Assembly: GCA_022844485.1 (NCBI GenBank)
Contig: JALHLQ010000021.1
Coordinates: 1 to 64,000, forward strand
DNA: 64,000 bases
Source: Xanthobacteraceae bacterium
GTDB taxonomy: Bacteria; Pseudomonadota; Alphaproteobacteria; Rhizobiales; Xanthobacteraceae
Direction: 5' to 3'
Shown: positions 32,775-41,583 of the stretch, piece after piece
Position numbering within the stretch: position 1 is the first letter of the stretch
How the letters are laid out: each line of letters begins with the position of its first letter
Notes under the pieces: model-generated
Database searches by the model: none
Seen by the model: only the letters and a program-made list of their open reading frames with translations
Told to the model about the DNA's origin: nothing
Translations under genes and position numbers: made by a program

Positions 32775-35700
32775 CTATTCATCTTCGGCGAACAGACTTG
32801 CGTTCCCGCCGGCTGCGGCCGTGTTGATCGTGACGGCCTGCTCGATCGCAAAGCGGGACAGGTAATTCGGGCCGCCGGCCTTCGGCCCCGTGCCGGAGAG
32901 GCCCGAGCCGCCGAACGGCTGCGTGCCGACGACGGCGCCGATCATGTTGCGGTTCACATAGACATTGCCGTTCGGGAGCCTGCCGACGATCTGCGCGATA
33001 TTGGCGTCGATGCGCGTATGGATGCCGAGCGTGAGAGCAAAGCCGCTGGCGGCAATCTCCTGCAGCAAGGCGTCCAATTCATTCGCGCGCCAGCGCATGA
33101 CGTGCAGCACGGGTCCGAAAACCTCCTCTTTCAAATCGCTCGCGCGGTCCAGTTCGATGACCGTTGGGGGCACATAGTGGCCGCGCGCGGGCAACGTCCG
33201 TTCGCGATCCCAACGGAAGCGAACGCGTCCCTGCCGCTCCATGGCCGCGATCCAGCGGCCGAGCCTGTCTTTCGCGTCGGCATCGATCACGGGACCCACA
33301 TGGGTGGACAGCAAGCGGGGATCGTCCAGCGAGAGTTCGCGCGCCGCTCCGGCGATCATCTCGATCATGCGTTCCGCGACATCGTCCTGCACGCAGAGGA
33401 GACGCAGGGCCGAGCAACGCTGGCCGGCGGAGCGGAAGGCCGAGGCGATGACATCGTCAGTGACTTGCTCCAGAAGCGCGGTGGCATCCGCAATCATGGC
33501 GTTGACGCCGCCGGTCTCGGCGATCAGCGGCACGATCGGGCCGTCCTTTGCGGCCAACGCGCGGTTGATCATGCGCGCGACTTCGGTGGAGCCGGTGAAG
33601 GCAACGCCGGCGACGCGCCGGTCGGCAACGAGCGCCGCCCCGACATGGCCATTTCCCGGCAAAAGGTGCAGCGCGCTTACGGGAACGCCGGCCCGGTGCA
33701 GCAGACCAATCGCCGCGTCGGCGATCAATGGGGTCTGCTCGGCCGGTTTCGCGACCACGGAATTGCCAGCCGCAAGCGCGGCCGCGATTTGCCCGGTGAA
33801 GATCGCGAGCGGAAAATTCCACGGACTGATGCAGACGAACACGTCGCGCCCGCGGTGACGCAATTCATTCGTCTCGCCAGTCGGGCCCGGCATGGATTGC
33901 GGCGCCAGCGTTCGACGCGCCTCGCAGCCGTAGTAGCGGCAGAAATCGGCGGCTTCGCGCACTTCGGAAAGCGAGTCGTCCAAGGTCTTGCCGCCTTCGC
34001 GCTGCAAGAGCGCGATGAGCGGCGCGCGATGCTCTTCGATGAGATCGCCCGCGTGCATCAGGATATCTGCGCGCGCCGACAAAGGAGCCGCATTCCACTC
34101 TGCGAAGCCGGCATCGGCCGCGGACATCGCGCTCGTGGCGGTGAATTCATCCCCGTCGACCACGGCGCCCACCATCTCGTCGTCTATCGGTGAAAGCACC
34201 GGTCGGGCCCGGCCGGACATGGCGATCCCATTGATCAAGGGCGCGGCGCTGCGCTGAGGAGCGGCCGCATCGCGCACGGCGCGCGACAGCGTTTCCAGGC
34301 CGTCGCGGTGACCGAATTCCACGCCAGCGGAATTGCGCCGCATCGGCTGATAGAGATCGCGCGGCAGCGGAATCTTCGGGTGGCGTGCGCGTTCGGGGAG
34401 CTCGATCCAATCCTGGGGCCGCTTAAGAATTACGGCGATCGGGACCGACGGATCGGCGGCCACCGAGACGAACGATGAATTTGCGCCATTCTCCAGCAGT
34501 CGCCGGACAAGATAAGCGAGCAGGTCGCGGTGGCCGCCGACAGGCGCGTAGATGCTGAGGGAGGCGTTCGGCTCATCCGCGAGCAACGCCGTGTAGAGCG
34601 CTTTGCCCATTCCGTGCAGACGCTGGAACTCGTAGCCGTCAACGCCGGCGGCTTCTTCAACCACGCTCGCGACGGTGAGCGCATTGTGGGTCGCAAATTG
34701 CGGAAAGAGGCGCGGTCGCGCCGCAAGCAGCTTGCGCATGCAAGAGAGATAGCAGAGGTCGGTCATCGCCTTGCGCGTGAAGACCGGGTAATCGGCCAGC
34801 CCGCGCTCCTGCGCGCGCTTGATCTCGGTGTCCCAGTAGGCGCCCTTGACCAGCCGCAGCATGAGGCGGCGATCAAGCCGTTCGGCGATCTCGATCGTCC
34901 AGTCGATGACTGCCGGAGCGCGCTTTTGATAGGTCTGCACCGCAAGGCCGAAGCCGTGCCAGCCCGCCAGCGAAGGGTCGGGCAGAACCCTCGCGATCAC
35001 ATCCAGCGAGAGTTCGAGACGGTCGGCCTCCTCAGCATCGACGGTCAGATTGAGATCGTACGACTTCGCCTTGCGCGCGAGTTCCAGCAGCAGCGGCGAA
35101 AGTTCGGAGAGCACGCGTTCGCGCGAGATCGCTTCATAGCGCGGATGAAGCGCCGAAAGTTTGACCGAGATGCCGGGCCGTTTCGGCCATTCGGTCTTCC
35201 CGGCAGAGGCCGCAATGGCATCGATCGCATGCCCGTAGGAGTGGACGTAGCGCTCGGCATCGGCCGCGGTGCGCGCACCTTCGCCCAGCATGTCGTAGGA
35301 GTAATGGACCTCGCCTTCGGCTGTCGCGCGCGATAGCGCGTCCTCGATGGTTTGGCCGAGCACGAAATGCGCGCCGAGGATGCGCATGGCTTGGCGGGTT
35401 GCCGCGCGAACCGCGGGGAGGCCAAGTCTTTTGGCCAAAGACTCCACAATGGTCTCGGGGCGCTCGCCCGGATGGATGATACGCGCGGTCATGCCGAGCG
35501 CCCAGGCCGACGCCGAGACGAGGACCGCGTCCGATTTCACGACGTGATGCGCCCAATCGCCGGCGGCGAGCTTGTCCTCGATCAGCCGGTCCGCGGTCGC
35601 GGAATCCGGAACGCGAAGCAGGGCTTCAGCGAGAACCATGAGCGCCAGGCCTTCGCGCGTGGAGAGCGAGTATTCCCGAAGGAGGTCCTCGATCCCGCCA

Positions 35701-35855
35701 AGCCCGCTCGAGGAGGTGCGGATCGCCTCGATCAGCTTGGTCGCACGCTCGTCGATCCGGGTTTCTTTCGCAGCTTCCCTTCTGGAGTCACCGAGAAGCG
35801 TCCGCGCAAGGTCTTCGTCAGGCGGCGCATAGGGAGCGTTGAACGGAGGCAGCAT
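32775..35855 (-). CDS. putA: Bifunctional proline dehydrogenase / glutamate-semialdehyde dehydrogenase
   Basis: The 1026-residue enzyme oxidises proline to glutamate in two steps. The FAD-binding proline dehydrogenase barrel is at about 150-470 (VNLTVDAEEADRLELS-like NLTVDAEEAD, LRLVKGAYWDTEIKRAQ, FATHN). The aldehyde dehydrogenase is at about 540-1010, with Glu near 779 (IAETGG) and the nucleophilic Cys near 813 (AGQRCSALR). There is no N-terminal ribbon-helix-helix, so it is the non-DNA-binding form and needs another regulator. No divergent putR-like Lrp gene is adjacent. Confidence 0.96.
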   Translation of the reverse strand: MLPPFNAPYAPPDEDLARTLLGDSRREAAKETRIDERATKLIEAIRTSSSGLGGIEDLLREYSLSTREGLALMVLAEALLRVPDSATADRLIEDKLAAGDWAHHVVKSDAVLVSASAWALGMTARIIHPGERPETIVESLAKRLGLPAVRAATRQAMRILGAHFVLGQTIEDALSRATAEGEVHYSYDMLGEGARTAADAERYVHSYGHAIDAIAASAGKTEWPKRPGISVKLSALHPRYEAISRERVLSELSPLLLELARKAKSYDLNLTVDAEEADRLELSLDVIARVLPDPSLAGWHGFGLAVQTYQKRAPAVIDWTIEIAERLDRRLMLRLVKGAYWDTEIKRAQERGLADYPVFTRKAMTDLCYLSCMRKLLAARPRLFPQFATHNALTVASVVEEAAGVDGYEFQRLHGMGKALYTALLADEPNASLSIYAPVGGHRDLLAYLVRRLLENGANSSFVSVAADPSVPIAVILKRPQDWIELPERARHPKIPLPRDLYQPMRRNSAGVEFGHRDGLETLSRAVRDAAAPQRSAAPLINGIAMSGRARPVLSPIDDEMVGAVVDGDEFTATSAMSAADAGFAEWNAAPLSARADILMHAGDLIEEHRAPLIALLQREGGKTLDDSLSEVREAADFCRYYGCEARRTLAPQSMPGPTGETNELRHRGRDVFVCISPWNFPLAIFTGQIAAALAAGNSVVAKPAEQTPLIADAAIGLLHRAGVPVSALHLLPGNGHVGAALVADRRVAGVAFTGSTEVARMINRALAAKDGPIVPLIAETGGVNAMIADATALLEQVTDDVIASAFRSAGQRCSALRLLCVQDDVAERMIEMIAGAARELSLDDPRLLSTHVGPVIDADAKDRLGRWIAAMERQGRVRFRWDRERTLPARGHYVPPTVIELDRASDLKEEVFGPVLHVMRWRANELDALLQEIAASGFALTLGIHTRIDANIAQIVGRLPNGNVYVNRNMIGAVVGTQPFGGSGLSGTGPKAGGPNYLSRFAIEQAVTINTAAAGGNASLFAEDE

Positions 35856-35926
35856 GCAATCGGCTCTCGCGAGGCGGGCAGAGCCCGCCCGTCAAGATGA
35901 GGCCGAGTCCCAGCGAGCGCAACCGC

Positions 35927-36910
35927 TTACGCCGACGCGGCTGAATCAGGCCGCCGCGTCTTCCACAGGCTATAGGCGATGCCGCCGGCGAGGATGGCGA
36001 AGGTGACGCCCAGCGAGACCTGCGCCGGAACTTTGCCGAGGCCGAGCATGTCAGCGATCAGAATCTTCGACCCGATAAAGACCAGCACGAGCGCGAGCGC
36101 GTATTTCAAGTAGTGGAAACGGTCGATCATGGCAGCGAGCGCGAAGTAAAGCGCGCGCAGGCCGAGGATCGCGAAGATGTTCGAGGTGTAGACGATGAAT
36201 GTGTCGGTCGTGATCGCGAAGATTGCGGGCACCGAATCGACGGCGAAGATCACGTCGGCGAAATTGACGAGAATCAAAGCGACGAACAGCGGGGTAAAGA
36301 ACCAGACCATCTTGCCGGTCGCCGGATCGGGCTGACGGACCGCAAACCTCTCTCCCTGCAGTTGATCGGTCAGCCGCAAATGCTTCTGCATGATGCGCAA
36401 GAGCGGGTTGGTGGCGATCTCGTACTCCTTGTCGGCGGCCCACAGCATCTTGATCCCTGTGAAGACGAGAAAGGCCGCGAAGACGTAGAGCACCCATTCA
36501 AAACGCTCGACAAGGGCGGCGCCCGCGCCGATGAGCAGCCCGCGCAGCACGATCACCATCAAGATGCCCCAGAAGAGCACTCGGTATTGGTAGGCGCGCG
36601 GGATGCCGAGATAGCCGAAGATCATGGCGATGACGAAGATGTTGTCCATCGAGAGCGATTTCTCGATGACAAACCCCGTCAGATACTCGATGCCTGATTG
36701 CGGGCCGATATACCACCAGATCCAGGCTCCGAAGAGGAGCCCGAGCGTCACGTAGAACAGTGAAAGCCAAAGGCTTTCGCTGACGCTGATTTCGCGCGAG
36801 TCCCGGTGCAAGACGCCGAGATCGAAGGCGAGCAAAAAAGCAACGATGCCAAACAGCGACAGCCACATCCAAAGCGGCTTGTCGATCCACTCGACAAAAA
36901 GGAAGTCCAT
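35927..36910 (-). CDS. TerC-family membrane protein
   Basis: The 327-residue protein has about nine membrane helices. The family signature Asp/Asn residues are in EKSLSMDNIFVIAMIF and in NFADVIFAVDSVPAIFAITTD. TerC proteins are linked to tellurite resistance and to Mn or Ca export for metal loading of secreted enzymes. The frame is open for 126 codons upstream, but that part is not conserved-looking and AGAGGGGCAGG lies before the ATG at 36910. No manganese riboswitch consensus is visible upstream. Confidence 0.92.
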   Translation of the reverse strand: MDFLFVEWIDKPLWMWLSLFGIVAFLLAFDLGVLHRDSREISVSESLWLSLFYVTLGLLFGAWIWWYIGPQSGIEYLTGFVIEKSLSMDNIFVIAMIFGYLGIPRAYQYRVLFWGILMVIVLRGLLIGAGAALVERFEWVLYVFAAFLVFTGIKMLWAADKEYEIATNPLLRIMQKHLRLTDQLQGERFAVRQPDPATGKMVWFFTPLFVALILVNFADVIFAVDSVPAIFAITTDTFIVYTSNIFAILGLRALYFALAAMIDRFHYLKYALALVLVFIGSKILIADMLGLGKVPAQVSLGVTFAILAGGIAYSLWKTRRPDSAASA

Positions 36911-37203
36911 GACGCCTGCCCCTCTGAGGTAAAGCGCTAAAGCGGGTGGCGCCGACATCGCGGGCGCGCTTGCGCCACACCAGAGGGGCCCGGCACCTCG
37001 GTTGGGCTTACTAGCGCAAAAGCCGGCTTGCAAGAAGGCTCGCAAGCGGCAAGACCGGCGCTTCTTGCTGCGGCAAGCTGCCGCTCTTGTGGGCACAGGG
37101 AACCCGGCGGGCGCGTTTTTCTTGCGCTTACAGGCGGCATGCTCTTTGCTGGAGGCAACTTGCAGCTTCCGGCGATTTCGGCCCGGACCTAAGGGGAAGA
37201 TCC
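36911..37203. promoter_or_regulatory. Divergent intergenic region between terC and the ABC operon
   Basis: The 293 bases should hold both promoters. Several short inverted repeats occur around GCTTGCAAGAAGGCTCGCAAG and CGGCAAGCTGCCG. I looked for yybP-ykoY and TPP riboswitch cores and did not find them. Confidence 0.4.
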
Positions 37204-38244
37204 ATGATGATGTTGGACAAGGTATCCTTTCGCGGCGTGGTCGCGGCGATCGCCCTGGCCCTGCTATCGGCGGCGACAGCCAGCCCAAGCCGCGCGCAAA
37301 CCGCCATCAAATTCACGCTGGACTGGAAGTTCGAAGGCCCCGCCGCGCCGTTCCTGGTCGCGCTCGACAAGGGGTTTTTCAAGGCCGAAGGACTGGATGT
37401 GACGATCGATACCGCGGGCGGTTCGCTCGAACCGATCAACCGCGTCGCCGCCGGCACTTACGACATGGGCTTCGGCGACATCAACTCGCTGATCAAATTC
37501 CGCGACGCCAATCCGGGCGCGCCGATCAGGGCCGTGTATATGGTCTATAACAAGCCGGCCTTCTCCATCGTCGGGCGCAAGAGCCGCGGCGTCGCGAGGC
37601 CAAAGGACCTCGAGGGCAAGAAGCTCGGAGCGCCGCCGCCAGACGGTGCCTTTGCGCAATGGCCGATCTTCACGCAGGCGAACGGCATCGATGCCGCAAA
37701 GGTCAGCATCGTCAGCGTCGGCTTTCCAGTGCGCGAGCCGATGCTCGCCTCCGGCGAGGTGGACGCCATCACCGGCTTCTCGTTCTCCTCCTACATCAAC
37801 CTGAAAGACCGAGGAGTTCCGGCCGACGACATCACGCTGCTGCTGATGGCCGATTACGGCGTCAATCTCTACGGCAACGCGATCTTCGTGAATCCGAAAT
37901 TCGCGGCGGAGAAGCCGGAAGCCGTGCGCGGCTTCCTCCGCGCCTTCACCAAGGGACTGCATGAGACGGTGAAGAGCCCGGCAGCGGCGGTCGATTCGGT
38001 CATCAAGCGAAACGATGTCGCCAAGAAGGACGTCGAGATCGAGCGCCTGCACATGGCGCTGCGCGACAACATGGTGACGCCGGAAGTCAAAGCGAACGGG
38101 TTCGGCGGCATCGATATGGGACGCATGGAGAAGGCGATCGAGCAGATCGCGCTCACCTATACATTCAAGAACCCGAAGCCGAAACCGCAGGACGTGTTCG
38201 ATGCCTCGTACTTGCCGGATGCCGGCGCGCGCAAGCTGAACTGA
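37204..38244 (+). CDS. NMT1/THI5-type ABC transporter substrate-binding protein
   Basis: The 346-residue periplasmic protein has a signal peptide (1-31, ending SRAQ) and then the NMT1 fold: FTLDWKFEGPAAPFLVALDKGFFKAEGLDV, GFGDINSLIKFRD and a TGFSFSSYINLKDRG segment. Relatives bind pyrimidine precursors, riboflavin, taurine or aromatic sulfonates; the ligand here is unknown. ATG at 37204 follows AAGGGGAAG. It leads an operon with its ATPase and permease. Confidence 0.9.
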   Translation: MMMLDKVSFRGVVAAIALALLSAATASPSRAQTAIKFTLDWKFEGPAAPFLVALDKGFFKAEGLDVTIDTAGGSLEPINRVAAGTYDMGFGDINSLIKFRDANPGAPIRAVYMVYNKPAFSIVGRKSRGVARPKDLEGKKLGAPPPDGAFAQWPIFTQANGIDAAKVSIVSVGFPVREPMLASGEVDAITGFSFSSYINLKDRGVPADDITLLLMADYGVNLYGNAIFVNPKFAAEKPEAVRGFLRAFTKGLHETVKSPAAAVDSVIKRNDVAKKDVEIERLHMALRDNMVTPEVKANGFGGIDMGRMEKAIEQIALTYTFKNPKPKPQDVFDASYLPDAGARKLN

Positions 38245-38256
38245 CGCGCATAAACC

Positions 38257-39039
38257 GTGTCGGTTTCCGTCGCCCTCGACGCCGTCAGCCACGCTTATGG
38301 CGGCCCCGAAGGCACGCTTGCCGTCGACGGCCTCACGCTGTCGGTCGACAAAGGCGAGTTTGCCGCCGTCGTCGGGCCATCGGGCTGCGGGAAGTCGACG
38401 CTGATGAAACTTGCGACGGGATTGCAGTTCCCGTTCAAAGGCCACGTGGCAGTCGACGGCAAGGCGGTCCAGCGGCCGGTGAAGATCGCCGGGATGGCAT
38501 TTCAGGCCCCGACGCTTCTTCCTTGGCGCACGACGCTTGAGAATCTCCTTCTGCCGCTCGAGATCGTGCAGCCGCACCGCAGCCAGCTGCGTCGACGCCG
38601 CGCGAACTACGTCGCGAAGGCGGAGGACCTGCTGGCATCGGTCGGCTTGAAGGGCGCGGGAAGCCAATATCCCTGGCAACTTTCCGGCGGCATGCAGCAG
38701 CGCGCGTCCTTGTGCCGGGCGCTGATTCACGAGCCCGAGCTCTTGATGCTCGACGAGCCGTTCGCGGCGCTGGACGCGTTCACGCGCGAGGAGCTTTGGG
38801 GCGTCATTCGCGACCTGCATGCGGCGCGCGGGATCACCGTGATCCTCGTGACGCACGACCTGCGGGAGGCCGTGTTCCTCGCCGACCGCGTGTTCGTGAT
38901 GTCCGCCCGGCCCGGCCGCATCATCGCCGAGCGGCGCATCGAATTCGCCCGTCCGCGCGAGCTTGAAGTGACGTTCACGCCTGCGTTTCAGGAGATCGTG
39001 CACGATCTGCGCGATCATATCGTGAAGGCGCGCCAATGA
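38257..39039 (+). CDS. ABC transporter ATP-binding protein (NitT/TauT family)
   Basis: The 260-residue ATPase has Walker A GPSGCGKST (about 43-51), Q-loop AFQAPTLLPW, signature LSGGMQQR, Walker B LLMLDEPF and the H-loop VTHDLREA. The start is GTG, 12 bases after the binding-protein stop. The permease start overlaps its stop by four bases. Confidence 0.94.
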   Translation: MSVSVALDAVSHAYGGPEGTLAVDGLTLSVDKGEFAAVVGPSGCGKSTLMKLATGLQFPFKGHVAVDGKAVQRPVKIAGMAFQAPTLLPWRTTLENLLLPLEIVQPHRSQLRRRRANYVAKAEDLLASVGLKGAGSQYPWQLSGGMQQRASLCRALIHEPELLMLDEPFAALDAFTREELWGVIRDLHAARGITVILVTHDLREAVFLADRVFVMSARPGRIIAERRIEFARPRELEVTFTPAFQEIVHDLRDHIVKARQ

Positions 39040-39806
39040 ACCGGTCGTGGACGGTGCGTCTGGCGCCCTGGATCTTCACCCTCGTTCTGTTTGCGGGGTG
39101 GGAAGCGGCCGTGCACGTCTTCCGCATCTCGCAATTTTTTCTTCCGCCGCCGAGCGACATTGCGCGCGCGTTCATCGAGTTTTGGCCGGCCATCCAGCGC
39201 AACTCGCTGTTCACGCTGGCGACCACGCTGGCCGGCTTTGCGCTTGCGGTCGGGTTCGGCCTGCTCTTGGGACTGCTCGTCGGATCGTCGCGGGCGATCT
39301 ATGCGGGTCTTTACCCGCTGCTGATCGGCTTCAATGCGATCCCCAAAGTCGCGGTGGTGCCGATCCTCGTTCTTTGGTTCGGCATCGGCGCCGTGCCGGC
39401 AGTGCTCACCGCGTTCCTGATTTCATTTTTTCCCATCGTCGTGAACGTTGCGACGGGGCTTGCAACGATCGAGCCGGAGCTCGAGGACGTCTTGAAAGCG
39501 CTCGGCGCTTCGAAACAGGACATCATGCGCAAAGTGGGCATTCCCCGCGCGCTGCCTTACTTTTTCGGGTCGCTGAAAGTGGCGATCACACTCGCCTTTG
39601 TCGGTTCAGTCATTTCCGAAACGATCGCCTCGAATCAAGGCATCGGCAATCTCATGCTGCAGGCGCAGGCGCAATTCCAGGTGCCGTTGATCTTCGCCGG
39701 CCTTGTGGCGCTCGCGGTGCTTGGAATCATCATGTACTGGCTGATGGCGCTGCTCGAGGCGCGCATGACCGGCTGGGCGCAACGATCGGGCTTCGCGCAG
39801 GGTTGA
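39036..39806 (+). CDS. ABC transporter permease (NitT/TauT family)
   Basis: The 256-residue membrane protein has six helices and the EAA loop (LEDVLKALGASKQDIMRKVGIPRALPYFF) that contacts the ATPase. It overlaps the ATPase gene by ATGA. Together the three genes make a complete importer. Confidence 0.94.
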   Translation: MNRSWTVRLAPWIFTLVLFAGWEAAVHVFRISQFFLPPPSDIARAFIEFWPAIQRNSLFTLATTLAGFALAVGFGLLLGLLVGSSRAIYAGLYPLLIGFNAIPKVAVVPILVLWFGIGAVPAVLTAFLISFFPIVVNVATGLATIEPELEDVLKALGASKQDIMRKVGIPRALPYFFGSLKVAITLAFVGSVISETIASNQGIGNLMLQAQAQFQVPLIFAGLVALAVLGIIMYWLMALLEARMTGWAQRSGFAQG

Positions 39807-39986
39807 GCCGGCGGCATCGGGCGACTGCCGTGCTTCAAGATAATACCCGCACGAAGATTCCGCGCTTGCGATGGGCATGATTTTACCGCCTCCGATCAAC
39901 TCGCGATTAACCCTTTTCCGGTCAAAATTTGAATCAATCCAAATGCGATTCCTGACTGCCATCGCCTGCCTAAACTGAGGATTCAC

Positions 39987-41336
39987 ATGACTGCGACGAA
40001 CACGCTGCGGACCCGATTGGAATTTGTCCGCGTCGACGACGAGGTGCGCGCCGCGCTCCGCGAACTGCGGCCCTTCATTGCGAAAAACCTGCCCGACATT
40101 CTCGGCCGCTTCTATGGCCACATTTCCGGCTACAACGAAACGGCGCGCCTGTTCTCCAACCAGAACCACATGACGGGCGCCAAGAACGCGCAGATCAAGC
40201 ACTGGGACGTCATCGCTGCCGCGGACTTCGACGAAACCTATGTGCAGTCGGTGACGCGCATCGGCGAAGCGCACAACAAGCTCGGTCTCGAGCCGCGCTG
40301 GTATATCGGCGGCTACAGTTTCATCCTCGGCGGTTTGCTCGAAGCGATCGAACTGCAAATGACCGCCGGCCGGTTCGGACGATCGAATGCGGAGAAGAAA
40401 GCGAAACTCATGCGCGCGATCACGACCGCGGCGTTGCTCGACATGGATTTCGCGATTTCGGTCTATCTGGAGGCCGGCGTGCGGGACAAGCGCGAGTCGC
40501 TGGATCGCCTCGCCAGCGCTTTTCGTGACAGCGTCGGCGGCATTGTCGAGACGGTCACGTCCACCGCGCACGAACTGGAATCGTCCGCCGGCTCGCTGAC
40601 CAAGACCGCAGACACGACGCAGCAGCTGTCGACCGTGGTCGCGGCGGCTTCGGAAGAAGCGTCCGCCAATGTTCAATCGGTGGCTTCGGCGACGGAGGAA
40701 CTGGGCTCTTCCGTCAACGAGATCAGCCGGCAGGTGCAGGAATCGAGCCGCATCGCGGCCGAAGCGGTGAAGCAGGCCGAGAAGACCGACTCGCGCATCA
40801 CGGAACTGTCACAAGCGGCGAGCCGGATCGGCGATGTCGTCAAGCTCATCACGGCGATTGCCGAGCAGACGAACCTGCTCGCCTTGAACGCGACGATCGA
40901 AGCCGCGCGCGCCGGGGAGGCGGGGCGCGGCTTTGCGGTTGTCGCGCAGGAGGTGAAGGCGCTCGCTTCGCAAACGGCGAAGGCCACCGACGAGATTTCG
41001 GCGCAGATCGCCGGCATGCAGACCGCGACGCAGGATTCGGTCGCCGCGATCAAGGAGATCGGCGGCACCATCAATCGGATATCGGAGATTGCCTCCACGA
41101 TCGCCGCCGCCGTCGAAGAACAGGGCGCGGCGACCCAGGAGATCGCGCGGAACGTGCAGCAAGCGGCGGAGGGCACGGCGCAGGTCGCCTCCAATATCGG
41201 CGATGTGAACAAAGGGGCGGCCGATACCGGTTCAGCCTCCTCGCAGGTCCTGTCGTCGGCAAAGGCGCTGTCGACGCAAGGGGCGACCCTGAAATCGGAA
41301 GTCGAAAAATTCCTGGACACGGTGCGCGCGGCCTAA
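39987..41336 (+). CDS. Globin-coupled soluble chemoreceptor (HemAT-like)
   Basis: The 449-residue cytoplasmic protein has no membrane helix. Residues 1-170 form a sensor globin/protoglobin with proximal His96 in [20 protein letters not shown]; residues about 190-449 form a methyl-accepting signalling domain with the [19 protein letters not shown] tip. Relatives sense O2 through haem and steer aerotaxis via CheA/CheW. TGAGGATTCAC precedes the ATG. No che genes lie in the window, so it must use a distant pathway. Its signalling half is almost identical to that of the next receptor. Confidence 0.93.
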   Translation: MTATNTLRTRLEFVRVDDEVRAALRELRPFIAKNLPDILGRFYGHISGYNETARLFSNQNHMTGAKNAQIKHWDVIAAADFDETYVQSVTRIGEAHNKLGLEPRWYIGGYSFILGGLLEAIELQMTAGRFGRSNAEKKAKLMRAITTAALLDMDFAISVYLEAGVRDKRESLDRLASAFRDSVGGIVETVTSTAHELESSAGSLTKTADTTQQLSTVVAAASEEASANVQSVASATEELGSSVNEISRQVQESSRIAAEAVKQAEKTDSRITELSQAASRIGDVVKLITAIAEQTNLLALNATIEAARAGEAGRGFAVVAQEVKALASQTAKATDEISAQIAGMQTATQDSVAAIKEIGGTINRISEIASTIAAAVEEQGAATQEIARNVQQAAEGTAQVASNIGDVNKGAADTGSASSQVLSSAKALSTQGATLKSEVEKFLDTVRAA

Positions 41337-41363
41337 GGGAGCAACGCTGCGTGTTCCGAACGA

Positions 41364-41405
41364 CTGCGCGGGCGTCTCCCACCGGCGCCCGCGCAGTTTT
41401 CTTTT
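41364..41405 (+). terminator. Rho-independent terminator after the globin-coupled receptor
   Basis: A perfect 11-base stem CTGCGCGGGCG/CGCCCGCGCAG (41364-41374, 41386-41396) is followed by TTTTCTTTT. It starts 28 bases after the stop codon. Confidence 0.93.
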
Positions 41406-41583
41406 GCAACGCGGAGTTTTCCAAGGGTTCGTCTGCGGGCTGGTTTGTCTCGCATCACAATCGAACTCTGTAAATATATCCATGCTCTGGTGCTTTGTTA
41501 CCGCTCGGTTAGCAATTCATTAGCCGGAATTGATCAGGACTGAATCAGGTCAACTGAATCAGGCTGCGCCAGGGAGAAGGCCG

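Noticed and set aside
36911-37203. Manganese (yybP-ykoY) or TPP riboswitch
   Set aside because: Neither the GGGGAGTAG/CAACATACTCG cores nor the CTGAGA/TPP core can be found upstream of terC or the NMT1 gene.
37264-39036. 590-residue minus-strand frame opposite the ABC genes
   Set aside because: Antisense of three well-supported genes; no domain.
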